This document shows positions 6,587 through 15,686 of a stretch of DNA of 64,000 bases, piece by piece. The translations under genes and the position numbers were made by a program. How positions within the stretch are numbered: position 1 is the stretch's first letter; every line of letters begins with the position of its first letter. The notes beneath the pieces are model-generated. The model worked only from the letters and a program-made list of their open reading frames with translations, was not told the origin of the DNA and searched no databases. Origin of the DNA: Ruegeria sp. EL01 (lineage in GTDB: Bacteria > Pseudomonadota > Alphaproteobacteria > Rhodobacterales > Rhodobacteraceae); the NCBI RefSeq assembly GCF_900313035.1, contig NZ_OMPS01000048.1:1-64000 (forward strand), read 5' to 3'.

Positions 6587-7708
6587 TCATTCCTCCTTGA
6601 GAATGGAGCGGCTTCCAACGATGGACAGGCCAAAGGCGTCCAGACCCAGATACTTGGTTTCAGGCGAGTCGGTCAGCAGGATCAATTCCTGTACGCCCAT
6701 CTTGGACAGGATCTGCGCCCCTAGACCGGTTTGCTTGATAGTCCGCGGCCCCTCGTCTTCGACCGCGTAAAGCGAATTGCGCGGCTGACGGAACAGGCAG
6801 ACCACGCCGCGTCCTTCAGCGGCGATGATTTCCATCGCGCGGGGCAGTTCCTGTGGTGGTTTGGGACCCAGGCCCAGAATGTCGGGCGCTTCATGTAGTG
6901 CATGGGTTCGGGTCAAAACCGGTTCGGGCGTGGTGATGTCACCTTTGATCATGACGACATGTTCGATGCCATGGGTCTGATCGGTGAAAATCCGCATCTC
7001 CCAATCGCCGCCATATTCCGAGGTGACCGTTTCACGCGAGGTTTCGACCACCAGATTGTCGTTGCGCGATCGATACGTGATCAGGTCACTGATGGTGCCG
7101 ATTTTCATGTCGTGTTCTTTGGCAAAAGCCACCAGATCCGGCAGTCTCGCCATTGTGCCATCGGCCTTCATGATCTCACAGATCACGCCGGACGGGTTCA
7201 ATCCTGCCAGCCGCGAGATATCGACTGCGGCTTCGGTATGTCCTGCACGCACCAGCACACCACCCCGCTTGGCCCGCAGTGGAAAAACATGACCGGGTGT
7301 CGCGATATGCGCCATTGTGTTTTGTTCGTTGATTGCGGTCGCCACGGTCAGCGCACGATCCCCGGCTGAAATCCCGGTCGACACGCCCTCGCGCGCCTCG
7401 ATCGAAACGGTAAATGCCGTTTCGTGGCGCGAGGAGTTGTTCACTGCCATCATTGGTAGACCAAGCAAGTCGATCCGCTCCGCCGTCATCGGCAGACAGA
7501 TCAGGCCGCGCCCATGGGTGGCCATGAAGTTGACCGCCTCGGCATCCGCAAACTCTGCAGCGATCACCAGATCGCCTTCGTTTTCGCGATCTTCATGATC
7601 TACCAGAATGTACATCCGGCCTTTGCGCGCCTCGTCGATGATCTCTTCGATCGGGCTGATCGCGTCACGCAGCTGGGCCTCGACTGGTCCGGGTGTTTCA
7701 AAGCTCAT
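6587..7708 (-). CDS. ribB: 3,4-dihydroxy-2-butanone-4-phosphate synthase with degenerate GTP-cyclohydrolase-II-like domain (RibBX type)
   Basis: A 373-residue two-domain protein. Residues 1-205 are DHBP synthase with the catalytic '[15 protein letters not shown]' and '[13 protein letters not shown]' blocks; this domain converts ribulose 5-phosphate to the four-carbon precursor of lumazine. Residues 208-373 align with GTP cyclohydrolase II, but the zinc-binding region normally reading 'RVHSECLTGDVFGS.RCDCG' is here '[15 protein letters not shown]', lacking all three cysteines. This is the RibBX variant described as widespread in Proteobacteria, so GTP cyclohydrolase II must be encoded elsewhere. 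The ATG at 7708 starts the conserved [12 protein letters not shown]. The ribH ribosome site lies within its last codons. Confidence 0.92.
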   Translation of the reverse strand: MSFETPGPVEAQLRDAISPIEEIIDEARKGRMYILVDHEDRENEGDLVIAAEFADAEAVNFMATHGRGLICLPMTAERIDLLGLPMMAVNNSSRHETAFTVSIEAREGVSTGISAGDRALTVATAINEQNTMAHIATPGHVFPLRAKRGGVLVRAGHTEAAVDISRLAGLNPSGVICEIMKADGTMARLPDLVAFAKEHDMKIGTISDLITYRSRNDNLVVETSRETVTSEYGGDWEMRIFTDQTHGIEHVVMIKGDITTPEPVLTRTHALHEAPDILGLGPKPPQELPRAMEIIAAEGRGVVCLFRQPRNSLYAVEDEGPRTIKQTGLGAQILSKMGVQELILLTDSPETKYLGLDAFGLSIVGSRSILKEE

Positions 7709-7824
7709 GGGGCAGCCTTTCACAAGAGCATATCTGCAGGGCGGGATAGACCACCGCGCGCCCAAAGGCCAGACCGCAAACGGCGCTGGTCGGTCAGGAC
7801 GCGACGTTGCACGCGCCCATCAGA

Positions 7825-8412
7825 TCAGGTCATTTCGGCCAAACGGGCAACGTAGCGCGCCAGGGTGTCAATCTCTAGGTTGACACGGTCCCCTTTTGAT
7901 ACGTCGCCCCAGGTCGTCACTTCCTTGGTGTGCGGAATGAAATTAATCCCGAAATCGCAGCCATCAACATCGTTTACGGTCAGCGAAGTGCCGTTCAAGG
8001 CAACCGATCCTTTGGGCGCGATGAAGCGGGCCAGATCCTTTGGTGCCCGCAAGGTGACACGGGTGCTGTCGCCTTCGTCAGCCACTTCGACCACGTCTGC
8101 CACACCATCGACATGCCCCGAGACAATGTGCCCGCCCAGTTCGTCACCAACCTTCAGAGCACGCTCCAGATTGATCCGCTTTCCGACGACCCAGCTTTCC
8201 AGATTGGTCTTGGACACGGTCTCGGCACTGATTTGGACGTCATACCAATCGTCACCCAACGCAATCACAGTCAGGCAAACGCCATCGCTGGCGATGGACG
8301 CACCGATATCGATACCTGCGGTGTCATAACCAGTCTTGATCCGCGCACGCAGGTCGCCTTGCTGCTCTAACTCGGCGACAGTGCCAACATCTGTGACTAT
8401 CCCTGTAAACAT
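7825..8412 (-). CDS. ribE: Riboflavin synthase, alpha chain
   Basis: A 195-residue enzyme that dismutates two 6,7-dimethyl-8-ribityllumazine molecules to riboflavin. It shows the duplicated lumazine-binding fold: the N-terminal repeat starts MFTGIVTDVGTVAEL and includes 'IASDGVCLTVIAL', and the second repeat includes 'GHIVSGHVDGVADVVEV' and 'SVALNGTSLTVNDVDG'. Length is normal for the family. It is the first gene of the minus-strand ribE-ribB-ribH-nusB set; a 116-base gap without recognisable structure separates it from ribB. No FMN riboswitch is apparent in the 141 bases upstream. Confidence 0.95.
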   Translation of the reverse strand: MFTGIVTDVGTVAELEQQGDLRARIKTGYDTAGIDIGASIASDGVCLTVIALGDDWYDVQISAETVSKTNLESWVVGKRINLERALKVGDELGGHIVSGHVDGVADVVEVADEGDSTRVTLRAPKDLARFIAPKGSVALNGTSLTVNDVDGCDFGINFIPHTKEVTTWGDVSKGDRVNLEIDTLARYVARLAEMT

Positions 8413-8553
8413 TCTGTTAACCCTCAGCTCATAACCTGTGCCTGACTATCACCGTCGAGTTACGCGCAGTAACCCGGGCGGGCAAGCCCTGGCGTCTTGG
8501 AATTGGGCGAAACGGGCTTAGTTTTGACAATAACTAAGGCTAAAGCAGAATAC

Positions 8554-9852
8554 ATGCACCACTCGTTTTCAGGTTCCAAAGGTCGCGTCTTCCTGTTTTT
8601 GCAGGGGCCACATGGGCCATTCTTTAATGCGCTGGGGCGCATGCTGCGTGCCTCGGGGGCACAAACCTGGCGGGTAGGTTTCAATGCCGGGGATCGTGCC
8701 TTCTGGTCTGAAAAAGCAAGCTACATTCCCTTCCGAGACACGCTGGAACAATGGCCGGATGCATTGGTTAACCTGATTGTTGGCAAAGGTGTGACGGACA
8801 TCGTACTTTATGGCGATACCCGCCCAAACCACGCGCGTGCGGCAGAAATCGCCAAATCCCGCGGCGTAATGGTTCATGTGTTCGAGGAAGGGTACCTTCG
8901 GCCATGGTGGGTGACCTACGAACGCGGCGGCTCGAACGGCAATTCACGCCTGATGTCATTGGACGTCGATCAGATGCAACAAGCGTTGGAGGCATCCGCG
9001 TCAAAGACTCCGCCACCGCCGTCCCATTGGGGGGACATGCGGCAGCACATATTCTACGGGGCGCTGTATCACTGGTTTGTTCTGTTCCTGAACGGGGGTT
9101 ACCGAAACTTCAAGCGCCACCGGGAATTGCCGGTCTCGCGCGAATTCATGCTGTATTTCAAACGGCTGGTCCTTATGCCATTTCACAGGGTGCAGCGTAG
9201 ATGGGCAACTGCGCGGGTACGATCAGGCGGATTTCCGTATCACCTTGCGTTGCTGCAACTGGGTCATGACAGCTCGGTCCAGGCTCACTCCGACTTTTCC
9301 AGCATGAGCGAATTTCTGGAGAAAGTGATCGAAGGTTTCGCCGAAGGCGCGCCCAAGCATCACCGGCTGGTTATTAAAGAGCACCCGTTGGAAAATCACC
9401 GCGAGCCGTTGCGTCGCCGTGTCCGGCAATTGTCGAAGGAGTATGGGATTCAGGGCCGAGTTCACTATGTGCCTGGCGGTAAGCTCGCCAAGCTGTTGGA
9501 TGAGGCAAACTCTGCTGTGACGATCAACTCGACGGCTGGTCAGCAGGTTTTGTGGCGCGATATCCCGCTGCGCATCTTTGGGAAGTCAGTTTACGACAAA
9601 CCTGAATTCGTCTCACAACAATCCATAGCCGCTTTTTTTGCCGATCCCAGCGCCGCTGACGGCGATGCGTACCGCAGTTACCGCCAATTTCTTTTGGAAA
9701 CCAGCCAGATACCGGGTGGATTCTACTCCCGTCGCGGTCGCCGACAGCTGTTGCGGCGCATGGTGGACATGATGCTTAAGGTTCATGATCCTTACCAATC
9801 GGTCCTGAAAAGCAACGAGGCGATAACGCCACAGTTGAGAATCGTTGAGTAG
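8554..9852 (+). CDS. kpsS: KpsS-like capsule polysaccharide lipid-anchor glycosyltransferase
   Basis: A 432-residue cytoplasmic protein of the KpsS family. KpsS proteins are beta-Kdo transferases that start the poly-Kdo linker on lyso-phosphatidylglycerol for group-2-type capsules. Diagnostic stretches are 'RVFLFLQGPHGPFFNALGRML', 'VLYGDTRPNHARAAEIA' and 'VHVFEEGYLRPWWVTYERGG', with a later 'HRLVIKEHPLENH' and 'TINSTAGQQVLWRDIP'. The ATG at 8554 begins the conserved part; an in-frame start at 8497 would add 19 residues. A TTGACA at 8524-8529 lies close upstream but has only a weak -10 partner. It is the first of three capsule genes inserted between ribE and ribD. Confidence 0.88.
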   Translation: MHHSFSGSKGRVFLFLQGPHGPFFNALGRMLRASGAQTWRVGFNAGDRAFWSEKASYIPFRDTLEQWPDALVNLIVGKGVTDIVLYGDTRPNHARAAEIAKSRGVMVHVFEEGYLRPWWVTYERGGSNGNSRLMSLDVDQMQQALEASASKTPPPPSHWGDMRQHIFYGALYHWFVLFLNGGYRNFKRHRELPVSREFMLYFKRLVLMPFHRVQRRWATARVRSGGFPYHLALLQLGHDSSVQAHSDFSSMSEFLEKVIEGFAEGAPKHHRLVIKEHPLENHREPLRRRVRQLSKEYGIQGRVHYVPGGKLAKLLDEANSAVTINSTAGQQVLWRDIPLRIFGKSVYDKPEFVSQQSIAAFFADPSAADGDAYRSYRQFLLETSQIPGGFYSRRGRRQLLRRMVDMMLKVHDPYQSVLKSNEAITPQLRIVE

Positions 9853-9931
9853 TTCCAGCGATCTGCGACTAGAAGTTGCGATTCTAAAGCGGTACCCTGC
9901 CGAAAACTAAGAAACTTGAGGATATTCGGCA

Positions 9932-11065
9932 GTGCAGAGCTTTCCAATCCGATGGATGCGAGGGATTTCCCTTGTCGCGGCGTTTGGCCTTCTGGCCGCC
10001 TGCCAGCTTCCCAAGTCCGGGCCAAACAAAAACGAGATCCTGGCCGGCTCTGTCGAGAACGGCGGCAATGCGTTTGTTGTTGAGGTGGATGACCGCGTGG
10101 CCAAGGCCACGTCCTCTGTCCCGCGATATGGGTTTTCTTCCTCGTTCAGCACCGCGCAGACTCTGACGGCAGATACAGTGCGACCGGGTGATGTCCTTGG
10201 CTTGACCATCTGGGAAAACGTCGACGATGGCCTTTTGTCCGGGGAAACCGGTGCGGCCACCGCACTGGACGAAGTTCAAGTGGACAGCGAAGGATTTATT
10301 TTCGTCCCCTATGCAGGTCGCATGCGCGCTGCAGGCAATACGCCAGAGCAACTGCGTGTTTTGATTACAAACAAGCTTCAGGAACAAACACCTGACCCTC
10401 AGGTCGAAGTACGCCGTGTTGCTGGGGATGGTTCAACCGTCTCCCTGACGGGAACCGTTGCGGCACCTGGTATCTATCCGATTGAACGGCCTACCCGTTC
10501 TTTGCTGGGTATGTTGTCTCAGGCCGGCGGCGTGTCTGTCGCCTCGGATATTGCGCTCGTGACCCTGATCCGCGGCGATCAGAAAGGGACAATCTGGTAC
10601 GAGGACTTGTTCCGCAATCCCAGACTTGATGTGGCCTTGCGCGGCGGGGATCGCATTCTGGTGGAAGAAGACAGCCGATCCTACATCGCATTGGGTGCCA
10701 CGGGCGGGCAATCTAGGGTCGCGTTTGAAAGTCAGGATCTTTCCGCGCTTGAGGCCTTGGCGCAGGTTGGCGGATTGCTGACCCTGTCATCGGATCCTAC
10801 TGGCATCTTTATTCTTCGCAACGAACGGCAGGATGTCGCTCGTAAAGTGATGGGGCGCGCGGATCTGCAAGGCAATCAACGCTTGATTTACCTGCTGAAC
10901 CTAACAGCACCAAACGGCCTGTTCGTTGCGCGGGATTTTGTTATCCGGGACGATGACACAATCTATGTGACCGAAGCCCCCTACGCCCAGTGGAGCAAAT
11001 CGATCTCGCTGATTGCGGGCGGTCTGACCCCGGTTGCAAACATAGCCACCCTGACAGGTAACTGA
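9932..11065 (+). CDS. Outer-membrane polysaccharide export lipoprotein (Wza/KpsD family)
   Basis: A 377-residue secreted lipoprotein. The GTG start at 9932 has GAGGA upstream and gives a basic N-region followed by a hydrophobic core and the lipobox LLAAC (cysteine near residue 24). An ATG eight codons later is a possible alternative. 'PGDVLGLTIWENVDDGLL' is the polysaccharide-export (Poly_export) domain, and 'VSLTGTVAAPGIYPIERPTRSLLGMLSQAGGV' opens an SLBB domain; a second SLBB-like segment follows. Such proteins form the translocation channel for capsule across the outer membrane. It lies between the KpsS- and KpsC-like genes, four bases before the latter. Confidence 0.88.
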   Translation: MQSFPIRWMRGISLVAAFGLLAACQLPKSGPNKNEILAGSVENGGNAFVVEVDDRVAKATSSVPRYGFSSSFSTAQTLTADTVRPGDVLGLTIWENVDDGLLSGETGAATALDEVQVDSEGFIFVPYAGRMRAAGNTPEQLRVLITNKLQEQTPDPQVEVRRVAGDGSTVSLTGTVAAPGIYPIERPTRSLLGMLSQAGGVSVASDIALVTLIRGDQKGTIWYEDLFRNPRLDVALRGGDRILVEEDSRSYIALGATGGQSRVAFESQDLSALEALAQVGGLLTLSSDPTGIFILRNERQDVARKVMGRADLQGNQRLIYLLNLTAPNGLFVARDFVIRDDDTIYVTEAPYAQWSKSISLIAGGLTPVANIATLTGN

Positions 11066-11068
11066 TGA

Positions 11069-13069
11069 ATGGTCCTGGACCGGGACACCGCAGCCGGGGC
11101 TGAGCGCACCCGGCTGTTTGTCTACAACGGTGGTTTTCTCACAAACCGACGCATCAGGCGCATTCTTTCCCTGTCCGGGTATGACATACGTCTAGGCCTG
11201 CCCCAGCAAGGCGATGTTGTTGGTGTCTGGGGAAACAGCCCAACCGCCCATCGCGGGATGCGGATCGCCAGCAAACATGATGCTCCGATCCTGCGCGTTG
11301 AAGATGCCTTCCTCAGATCGCTTCACCCTGGTCGGGGGGGCGAAGCACCGGTGGGTCTGTTGTTGGATCAAACCGGCGTGCATTTTGACCCGGAAATCCC
11401 GTCGGGCCTTGAAACCCTTTTGTCTACGCATCCGCTTGATGACACCGCCTTGCTGGATCGGGCACGTGGCGCAATTGAGCGGCTGAAGGAACTACATCTC
11501 AGCAAATACTCGGCTTTTGACTTGGATGTTCCACCACCAGAACCCGGTTATGTTCTTGTTGTCGATCAAACTCAAGGCGATGCGGCTGTGACGGCCAGTG
11601 GTGGCGACCACGCCCGATTCCGGGAAATGCTGGTGATCGCTCAGGAAGAAAACCCCGGTATGCGTGTTCTCATCAAAACGCATCCGGAAACGCTTGCCGG
11701 TCACCGCGACGGGTATTTCTCGGATCTGGACCAGTCAGATCGGGTGTCTGTTCTGCGCAAGCCAATCAGCCCGTGGTCATTGCTGGATGGCGCTGTCGGC
11801 GTTTACACACTGTCTTCGCAAATGGGGTTCGAGGCGATCTTGGCGGGCCACAAACCGCGCGTTTTCGGTCAGCCATTTTATGCTGGGTGGGGCCTAACGC
11901 AGGACGAGAACCCAATCCCACGCCGCCAACGCAACCTGACCCGGGCCCAGTTGTTTGCTGCAGCCATGCTGCTCTACCCGACTTGGTACAACCCTTATCG
12001 GGATCAGCTTTGTGAACTGGAAACCGTATTGGACACGCTAGAGGCGCACACGCGGGCGTGGCGTCAGGATCATATGGGCTGGACCGCCTCGGGGATGCGT
12101 CTGTGGAAGCGTAAGCACCTGCAGCAAATGTTTGGGCGACACCAAAAGGTCTGGTTTTCTTCGACAACGCCTACCGTATCGAAACGTCCGCATATGGTTT
12201 GGGCAAATCAAGCCCGGGGCATCGAAGACGTCATACGGGTCGAGGACGGTTTCCTGCGCTCGCGTGGATTAGGGGCCGAACTTGTGCCCCCGATCTCGCT
12301 GGTGACGGATGATCTGGGGATTTACTACGATCCAACACGACCCAGCAGGTTGGAAGACCTGATCGCAAAACGTGAAACCCTGCGCCCCGATCAGGAACGG
12401 CGGGCCGAGCGTTTGGTGGGACAACTGCTCTCCAAAGGTTTGAGCAAGTACAATACGGGCAGCACCAAGCTCTCACTGCCCGAAGGCCATCGGGTCTTGG
12501 TCCCGGGGCAAGTTGAAGATGATGCGTCCATCTTGTTTGGAACCAGTGAGGTACGTACGAATATGGATCTGCTGCGTGCCGCGCGGGATGCGCATCCAAA
12601 CGCAGTATTGATCTACAAACCCCATCCTGACGTTGAAGCTGGTCTGCGGAAAGGAAAGATTGAAGCCCACGACCTGGCAGATGTGGTTGCCGAAGACACG
12701 GACCCAGCTGCTTTGTTGGCGCATGTCAATGAGGTCTGGACCATGACCTCACTAACTGGATTCGAGGCGCTTTTGCGCGGAATAAAGGTCACAACGCAGG
12801 GGGCACCTTTTTATGCGGGCTGGGGGCTGACCACCGACCTGGGCACGGTTCCGGCTCGCCGGGGCGCGCGACCTTCTCTGATGGGTTTGGTTCATGCGAC
12901 GTTGATCGACTACCCACGATATATCGACCCCGTCACGGGACAGCCCTGCCCCGTCGAAATCGCCGTTGAACGCTTGTCCAACAGTCACACGATGCAAACC
13001 GGTCCGCTGAACCGTATCATATCTAAATTGCAGGGCGTCTTCGCAACCTATGCCCATCTGTGGCGCTAA
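11069..13069 (+). CDS. kpsC: KpsC-like capsule polysaccharide glycosyltransferase (tandem domains)
   Basis: A 666-residue protein built from two related halves, as in KpsC. Each half contains an E-D-x-F-L-R-S block ('VEDAFLRSLHPGR' near residue 80; 'VEDGFLRSRGLGAELVPPISLV' near residue 390), a 'KYSAFDL'/'KYNTGS' segment, 'IKTHPE'/'YKPHPDVEAG', and a 'GFEA...PFYAGWGLT' end motif. KpsC halves alternate beta-2,4 and beta-2,7 Kdo transfer to extend the capsule lipid anchor begun by KpsS. The ATG at 11069 follows the export gene stop by three bases. The gene ends seven bases before the convergent ribD stop. Confidence 0.9.
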   Translation: MVLDRDTAAGAERTRLFVYNGGFLTNRRIRRILSLSGYDIRLGLPQQGDVVGVWGNSPTAHRGMRIASKHDAPILRVEDAFLRSLHPGRGGEAPVGLLLDQTGVHFDPEIPSGLETLLSTHPLDDTALLDRARGAIERLKELHLSKYSAFDLDVPPPEPGYVLVVDQTQGDAAVTASGGDHARFREMLVIAQEENPGMRVLIKTHPETLAGHRDGYFSDLDQSDRVSVLRKPISPWSLLDGAVGVYTLSSQMGFEAILAGHKPRVFGQPFYAGWGLTQDENPIPRRQRNLTRAQLFAAAMLLYPTWYNPYRDQLCELETVLDTLEAHTRAWRQDHMGWTASGMRLWKRKHLQQMFGRHQKVWFSSTTPTVSKRPHMVWANQARGIEDVIRVEDGFLRSRGLGAELVPPISLVTDDLGIYYDPTRPSRLEDLIAKRETLRPDQERRAERLVGQLLSKGLSKYNTGSTKLSLPEGHRVLVPGQVEDDASILFGTSEVRTNMDLLRAARDAHPNAVLIYKPHPDVEAGLRKGKIEAHDLADVVAEDTDPAALLAHVNEVWTMTSLTGFEALLRGIKVTTQGAPFYAGWGLTTDLGTVPARRGARPSLMGLVHATLIDYPRYIDPVTGQPCPVEIAVERLSNSHTMQTGPLNRIISKLQGVFATYAHLWR

Positions 13070-13076
13070 GCCCTAC

Positions 13077-14177
13077 CTACAGCGTAGATCGCCGCCATCG
13101 GTGCAGAACATCGCCTCCCAAAGCGCGCGTTTCGGCGAGTTCGAACCGAGGAGCGGCATCCAGTTTCTCGAGACCCAGCGTTCCAACAGCAGCAAGGCCT
13201 TCTGCCCCAATTGCCAACCCGGCAGTGAAGCCGACCAACTCGTCAACCAGATCTTCGGCGAGTAGTGAGGCAGCCAGCGCCGCGCCGCCTTCGCAGAAGA
13301 CGCTTGTCAAACCTGCTTGTCCCAATTGCAGCAGCACATCGGCCGCATCAATATGATGATCCTGCAAGGCGCAGGGGATCAAACGTGCGTTCAACCCCTC
13401 CCACGCCCGCGCCCGATCTGCATCCGGGTGTGGTCCATGGCACAACCAGACCGGAATTTCGGACGCCGTGCGCGCCAGCTGACCCATCAACGGTAAATCC
13501 ATATGCCGCGACACGACAACACGCACCGGCTGATGGAGTACGCCAAGATCTCGCACCGTCAAAGACGGATCATCTGCGCGGGCCGTACCTGCGCCGACCA
13601 TCACCGCATCATGACGCGCACGCATTGCGTGAACCGCGCGCCGCGACGTTGGGCTGGTGATCCATTGGCTGTGGCCTGTCGCGGTCGCGATCCGTCCATC
13701 AAAGCTGCTGGCCAGTTTCAGCGTTACAAAAGGGCGGACCTGTTCCGTTTTCAGAAAGAAGCCAGCCAGATCCTGCGCCGCCTGATCGGCCAAAACACCG
13801 GTTTCAACTTCGATCCCCGCATCGCGTAGCATTGCAAAGCCCTGCCCCGCAACGCGCGGATCACTGTCTTCAATCGCAGCAACGACCCGACTTATGCCGG
13901 CAGCAATCAAAGCTTCGGCGCAAGGAGGTGTTTTGCCATGATGAGCACAGGGTTCCAGTGAAACATAGGCCGTCGCGCCACGCGCTGCCGAACCGGCCTG
14001 CGTCAATGCTTCGGTCTCGGCATGGGGTCGCCCACCGGGCTGTGTCCACCCCCGGCCAACAATCCGCCCGTCCTGCACGATAACGCACCCGACAGCCGGG
14101 TTAGGCCAACATCTGCCTTGGCCGCGTTGGCCCAAAGACAAGGCCAGCGCCATAAATCGCCTATCTGTGTCGCTCAC
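13077..14177 (-). CDS. ribD: Bifunctional riboflavin deaminase/reductase RibD
   Basis: A 366-residue two-domain enzyme. Residues 1-145 are the zinc deaminase, with HAE ('[11 protein letters not shown]') and '[11 protein letters not shown]' providing zinc ligands and the catalytic glutamate. The remaining part is the NADPH-dependent reductase ('[17 protein letters not shown]', '[18 protein letters not shown]', '[14 protein letters not shown]'). It converts the pyrimidine product of GTP cyclohydrolase II to 5-amino-6-ribitylaminouracil phosphate. The GTG start at 14177 overlaps the nrdR stop (GTGA), so the two genes are coupled. It is separated from the other rib genes by the capsule genes. Confidence 0.95.
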   Translation of the reverse strand: MSDTDRRFMALALSLGQRGQGRCWPNPAVGCVIVQDGRIVGRGWTQPGGRPHAETEALTQAGSAARGATAYVSLEPCAHHGKTPPCAEALIAAGISRVVAAIEDSDPRVAGQGFAMLRDAGIEVETGVLADQAAQDLAGFFLKTEQVRPFVTLKLASSFDGRIATATGHSQWITSPTSRRAVHAMRARHDAVMVGAGTARADDPSLTVRDLGVLHQPVRVVVSRHMDLPLMGQLARTASEIPVWLCHGPHPDADRARAWEGLNARLIPCALQDHHIDAADVLLQLGQAGLTSVFCEGGAALAASLLAEDLVDELVGFTAGLAIGAEGLAAVGTLGLEKLDAAPRFELAETRALGGDVLHRWRRSTL

Positions 14178-14644
14178 TCGTCCGTCGAAGGCTGCGGCGG
14201 ACGCAGTTCGTGGACAAACTCCTCGAAATCATCGGCCGCCTGGAAATTCTTATATACGCTCGCAAAGCGAACATAGGCGACGGTATCGATCCGCGCCAGA
14301 GCTTCCATGACGATTTCCCCGATCTTGCTGGACGGGATATCCGTATCGCCCATGCTTTCCAAACGGCGCACAATGCCCGAGATCATCTGATCAATCCGTT
14401 CAGGATCAACCGGGCGTTTTTGCATCGAGATGCGGATCGAGCGTTCCAGCTTGTCCCGATCAAAATCTTCCCGTTTACCGTTGGTTTTAATGACGACCAG
14501 ATCGCGCAGTTGAACGCGCTCATATGTCGTGAACCGACCCCCACAGGCCGGGCAGAATCTACGCCTGCGGATCGCGACGTGATCCTCTGCCGGGCGTGAA
14601 TCCTTGACCTGAGTATCGATGTTTCCGCAAAACGGGCAGCGCAT
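14174..14644 (-). CDS. nrdR: Transcriptional repressor NrdR
   Basis: A 156-residue regulator of ribonucleotide reductase genes. The N-terminal zinc ribbon is formed by MRCPFC (C3, C6) and FCPACGG (C31, C34), and the ATP-cone follows from about residue 49 ('[20 protein letters not shown]'). Length and motif positions match the family. ATP/dATP binding to the cone controls its oligomeric state and binding to NrdR boxes. It is coupled to ribD downstream, a common alphaproteobacterial arrangement. An 18-bp inverted repeat lies upstream at 14680-14697. Confidence 0.96.
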   Translation of the reverse strand: MRCPFCGNIDTQVKDSRPAEDHVAIRRRRFCPACGGRFTTYERVQLRDLVVIKTNGKREDFDRDKLERSIRISMQKRPVDPERIDQMISGIVRRLESMGDTDIPSSKIGEIVMEALARIDTVAYVRFASVYKNFQAADDFEEFVHELRPPQPSTDE

Positions 14645-14679
14645 CCGCCGTCTCCTCGTCCCTTGTTCGGCCTCTTTTT

Positions 14680-14697
14680 GTAAGCGCTACGGCTTAC
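14680..14697. repeat. Inverted repeat upstream of nrdR
   Basis: GTAAGC-GCTACG-GCTTAC has perfect 6-bp arms and lies 36 bases before the nrdR ATG. It does not match the NrdR box pattern (acaCwAtATaTwgtgt) convincingly. It could be an operator or a 5'-UTR hairpin. Confidence 0.4.
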
Positions 14698-14764
14698 TTA
14701 TCCACAACTATAGGGCAGCCGCTAGGATTTGGGTAGTCGGAATTTTGCACCGCTAAATAAAGTG

Positions 14765-15178
14765 TCAGCCAAGATGGGCTGCGACCAACCGTGTATGGGG
14801 CGATGTGCGATGTTCGACCAGGTAAACACCCTGCCATGTGCCAAGAAGCGGGCGCCCCTGAGACACAGGAATCGACAACGACACCGGCATCAAAGCGGCT
14901 TTGATGTGCGCGGGCATATCGTCTGGTCCTTCATAGGTGTGCCGCAGATACGCCATAGACGGGTGGTCTGACGGAGGAACGAGCCGGTCGAAAAACGCGC
15001 GCAGATCTGTTTGCACTTCCGGGTCGGCATTCTCTTGGATCAACAAAGAACAGGAGGTGTGGCGAACGAACAGGGTCAACACCCCATCCTTCGCCGCCAG
15101 ATCTGACCACCGAACTATCTCATCGGTGAATTCATAGAGACCCGGCCCCTGTGTTTGAATGGTGAATTCTGCCAGCAA
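14765..15178 (-). CDS. YjbQ/UPF0047 family protein (secondary thiamine-phosphate synthase enzyme)
   Basis: A 137-residue single-domain protein. 'FVRHTSCSLLIQENADPEVQTDL', 'HPSMAYLRHTYEGPDDMPAHIKAAL' and 'LLGTWQGVYLVEHR' match the conserved YjbQ signature, whose histidines and the QENAD region line the active site. Members can show weak thiamine-phosphate synthase activity, but their physiological role is unsettled. The reading frame gives a TTG start at 15178 behind a GGGGGG ribosome site; a nearby ATG is out of frame. It stands alone between nrdR and a secreted protein gene. Confidence 0.85.
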   Translation of the reverse strand: MLAEFTIQTQGPGLYEFTDEIVRWSDLAAKDGVLTLFVRHTSCSLLIQENADPEVQTDLRAFFDRLVPPSDHPSMAYLRHTYEGPDDMPAHIKAALMPVSLSIPVSQGRPLLGTWQGVYLVEHRTSPHTRLVAAHLG

Positions 15179-15199
15179 TTCGAGCCCCCCATACGCACC

Positions 15200-15601
15200 T
15201 TAGCGGAGAAACGGACGAATGTTGCAGCGGCCATTGGCCCCTTGAACCGACATGCTGTAGCCCGGAGGAAAACCGACTGTTATGAAGCTGCTTTGCTGAG
15301 GAACGCCCCCAGCGGGAGGATTAAGTGAAAACTGCACTGCAGTTCTGCGGCCAGTCGTTTCGCTAGGGCCGTACCCCCGCAACACATAGATACGCTGATG
15401 CCACCCTGCCCCCAACTTGCGTCGCGCAAAATCCGCCGCGGCGCACCAATACCCATCTGTATCCTGACGCGCCCTGGGGATGACTTCGAAAGAAGTGCCG
15501 TTTATCGGTTCGGTCTGATACCCGTTTGGTGCCGCATCGGATGTCCCAGGAACGCTCAAGGCAAAGGCGGCCAAAGTGGCGCATACAATAATCTGTTTCA
15601 T
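15200..15601 (-). CDS. Secreted hypothetical protein
   Basis: A 133-residue protein from the ATG at 15601, with a clear Sec signal peptide: MKQ, a hydrophobic stretch (IIVCATLAAFALSVPG) and a cleavage region near SDAAPNG. The mature part is glycine/proline-rich and has two cysteines (in 'YWCAAADFARRKLG' and 'NGRCNIRPF') that could form a disulfide. I do not recognise a family. It precedes yjbQ by 21 bases on the same strand and may be co-transcribed. Confidence 0.7.
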   Translation of the reverse strand: MKQIIVCATLAAFALSVPGTSDAAPNGYQTEPINGTSFEVIPRARQDTDGYWCAAADFARRKLGAGWHQRIYVLRGYGPSETTGRRTAVQFSLNPPAGGVPQQSSFITVGFPPGYSMSVQGANGRCNIRPFLR

Positions 15602-15686
15602 AGCTAACATCTTTCCTAATTGCGTGTGCCTAATACGTTAGGTCACGGCTTAACCCTGCATAGTGGGGATCACAATCAATTCAGCC

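Noticed and set aside
8413-8553. FMN riboswitch upstream of ribE
   Set aside because: None of the conserved RFN blocks is visible on the minus strand, and the region is too short.
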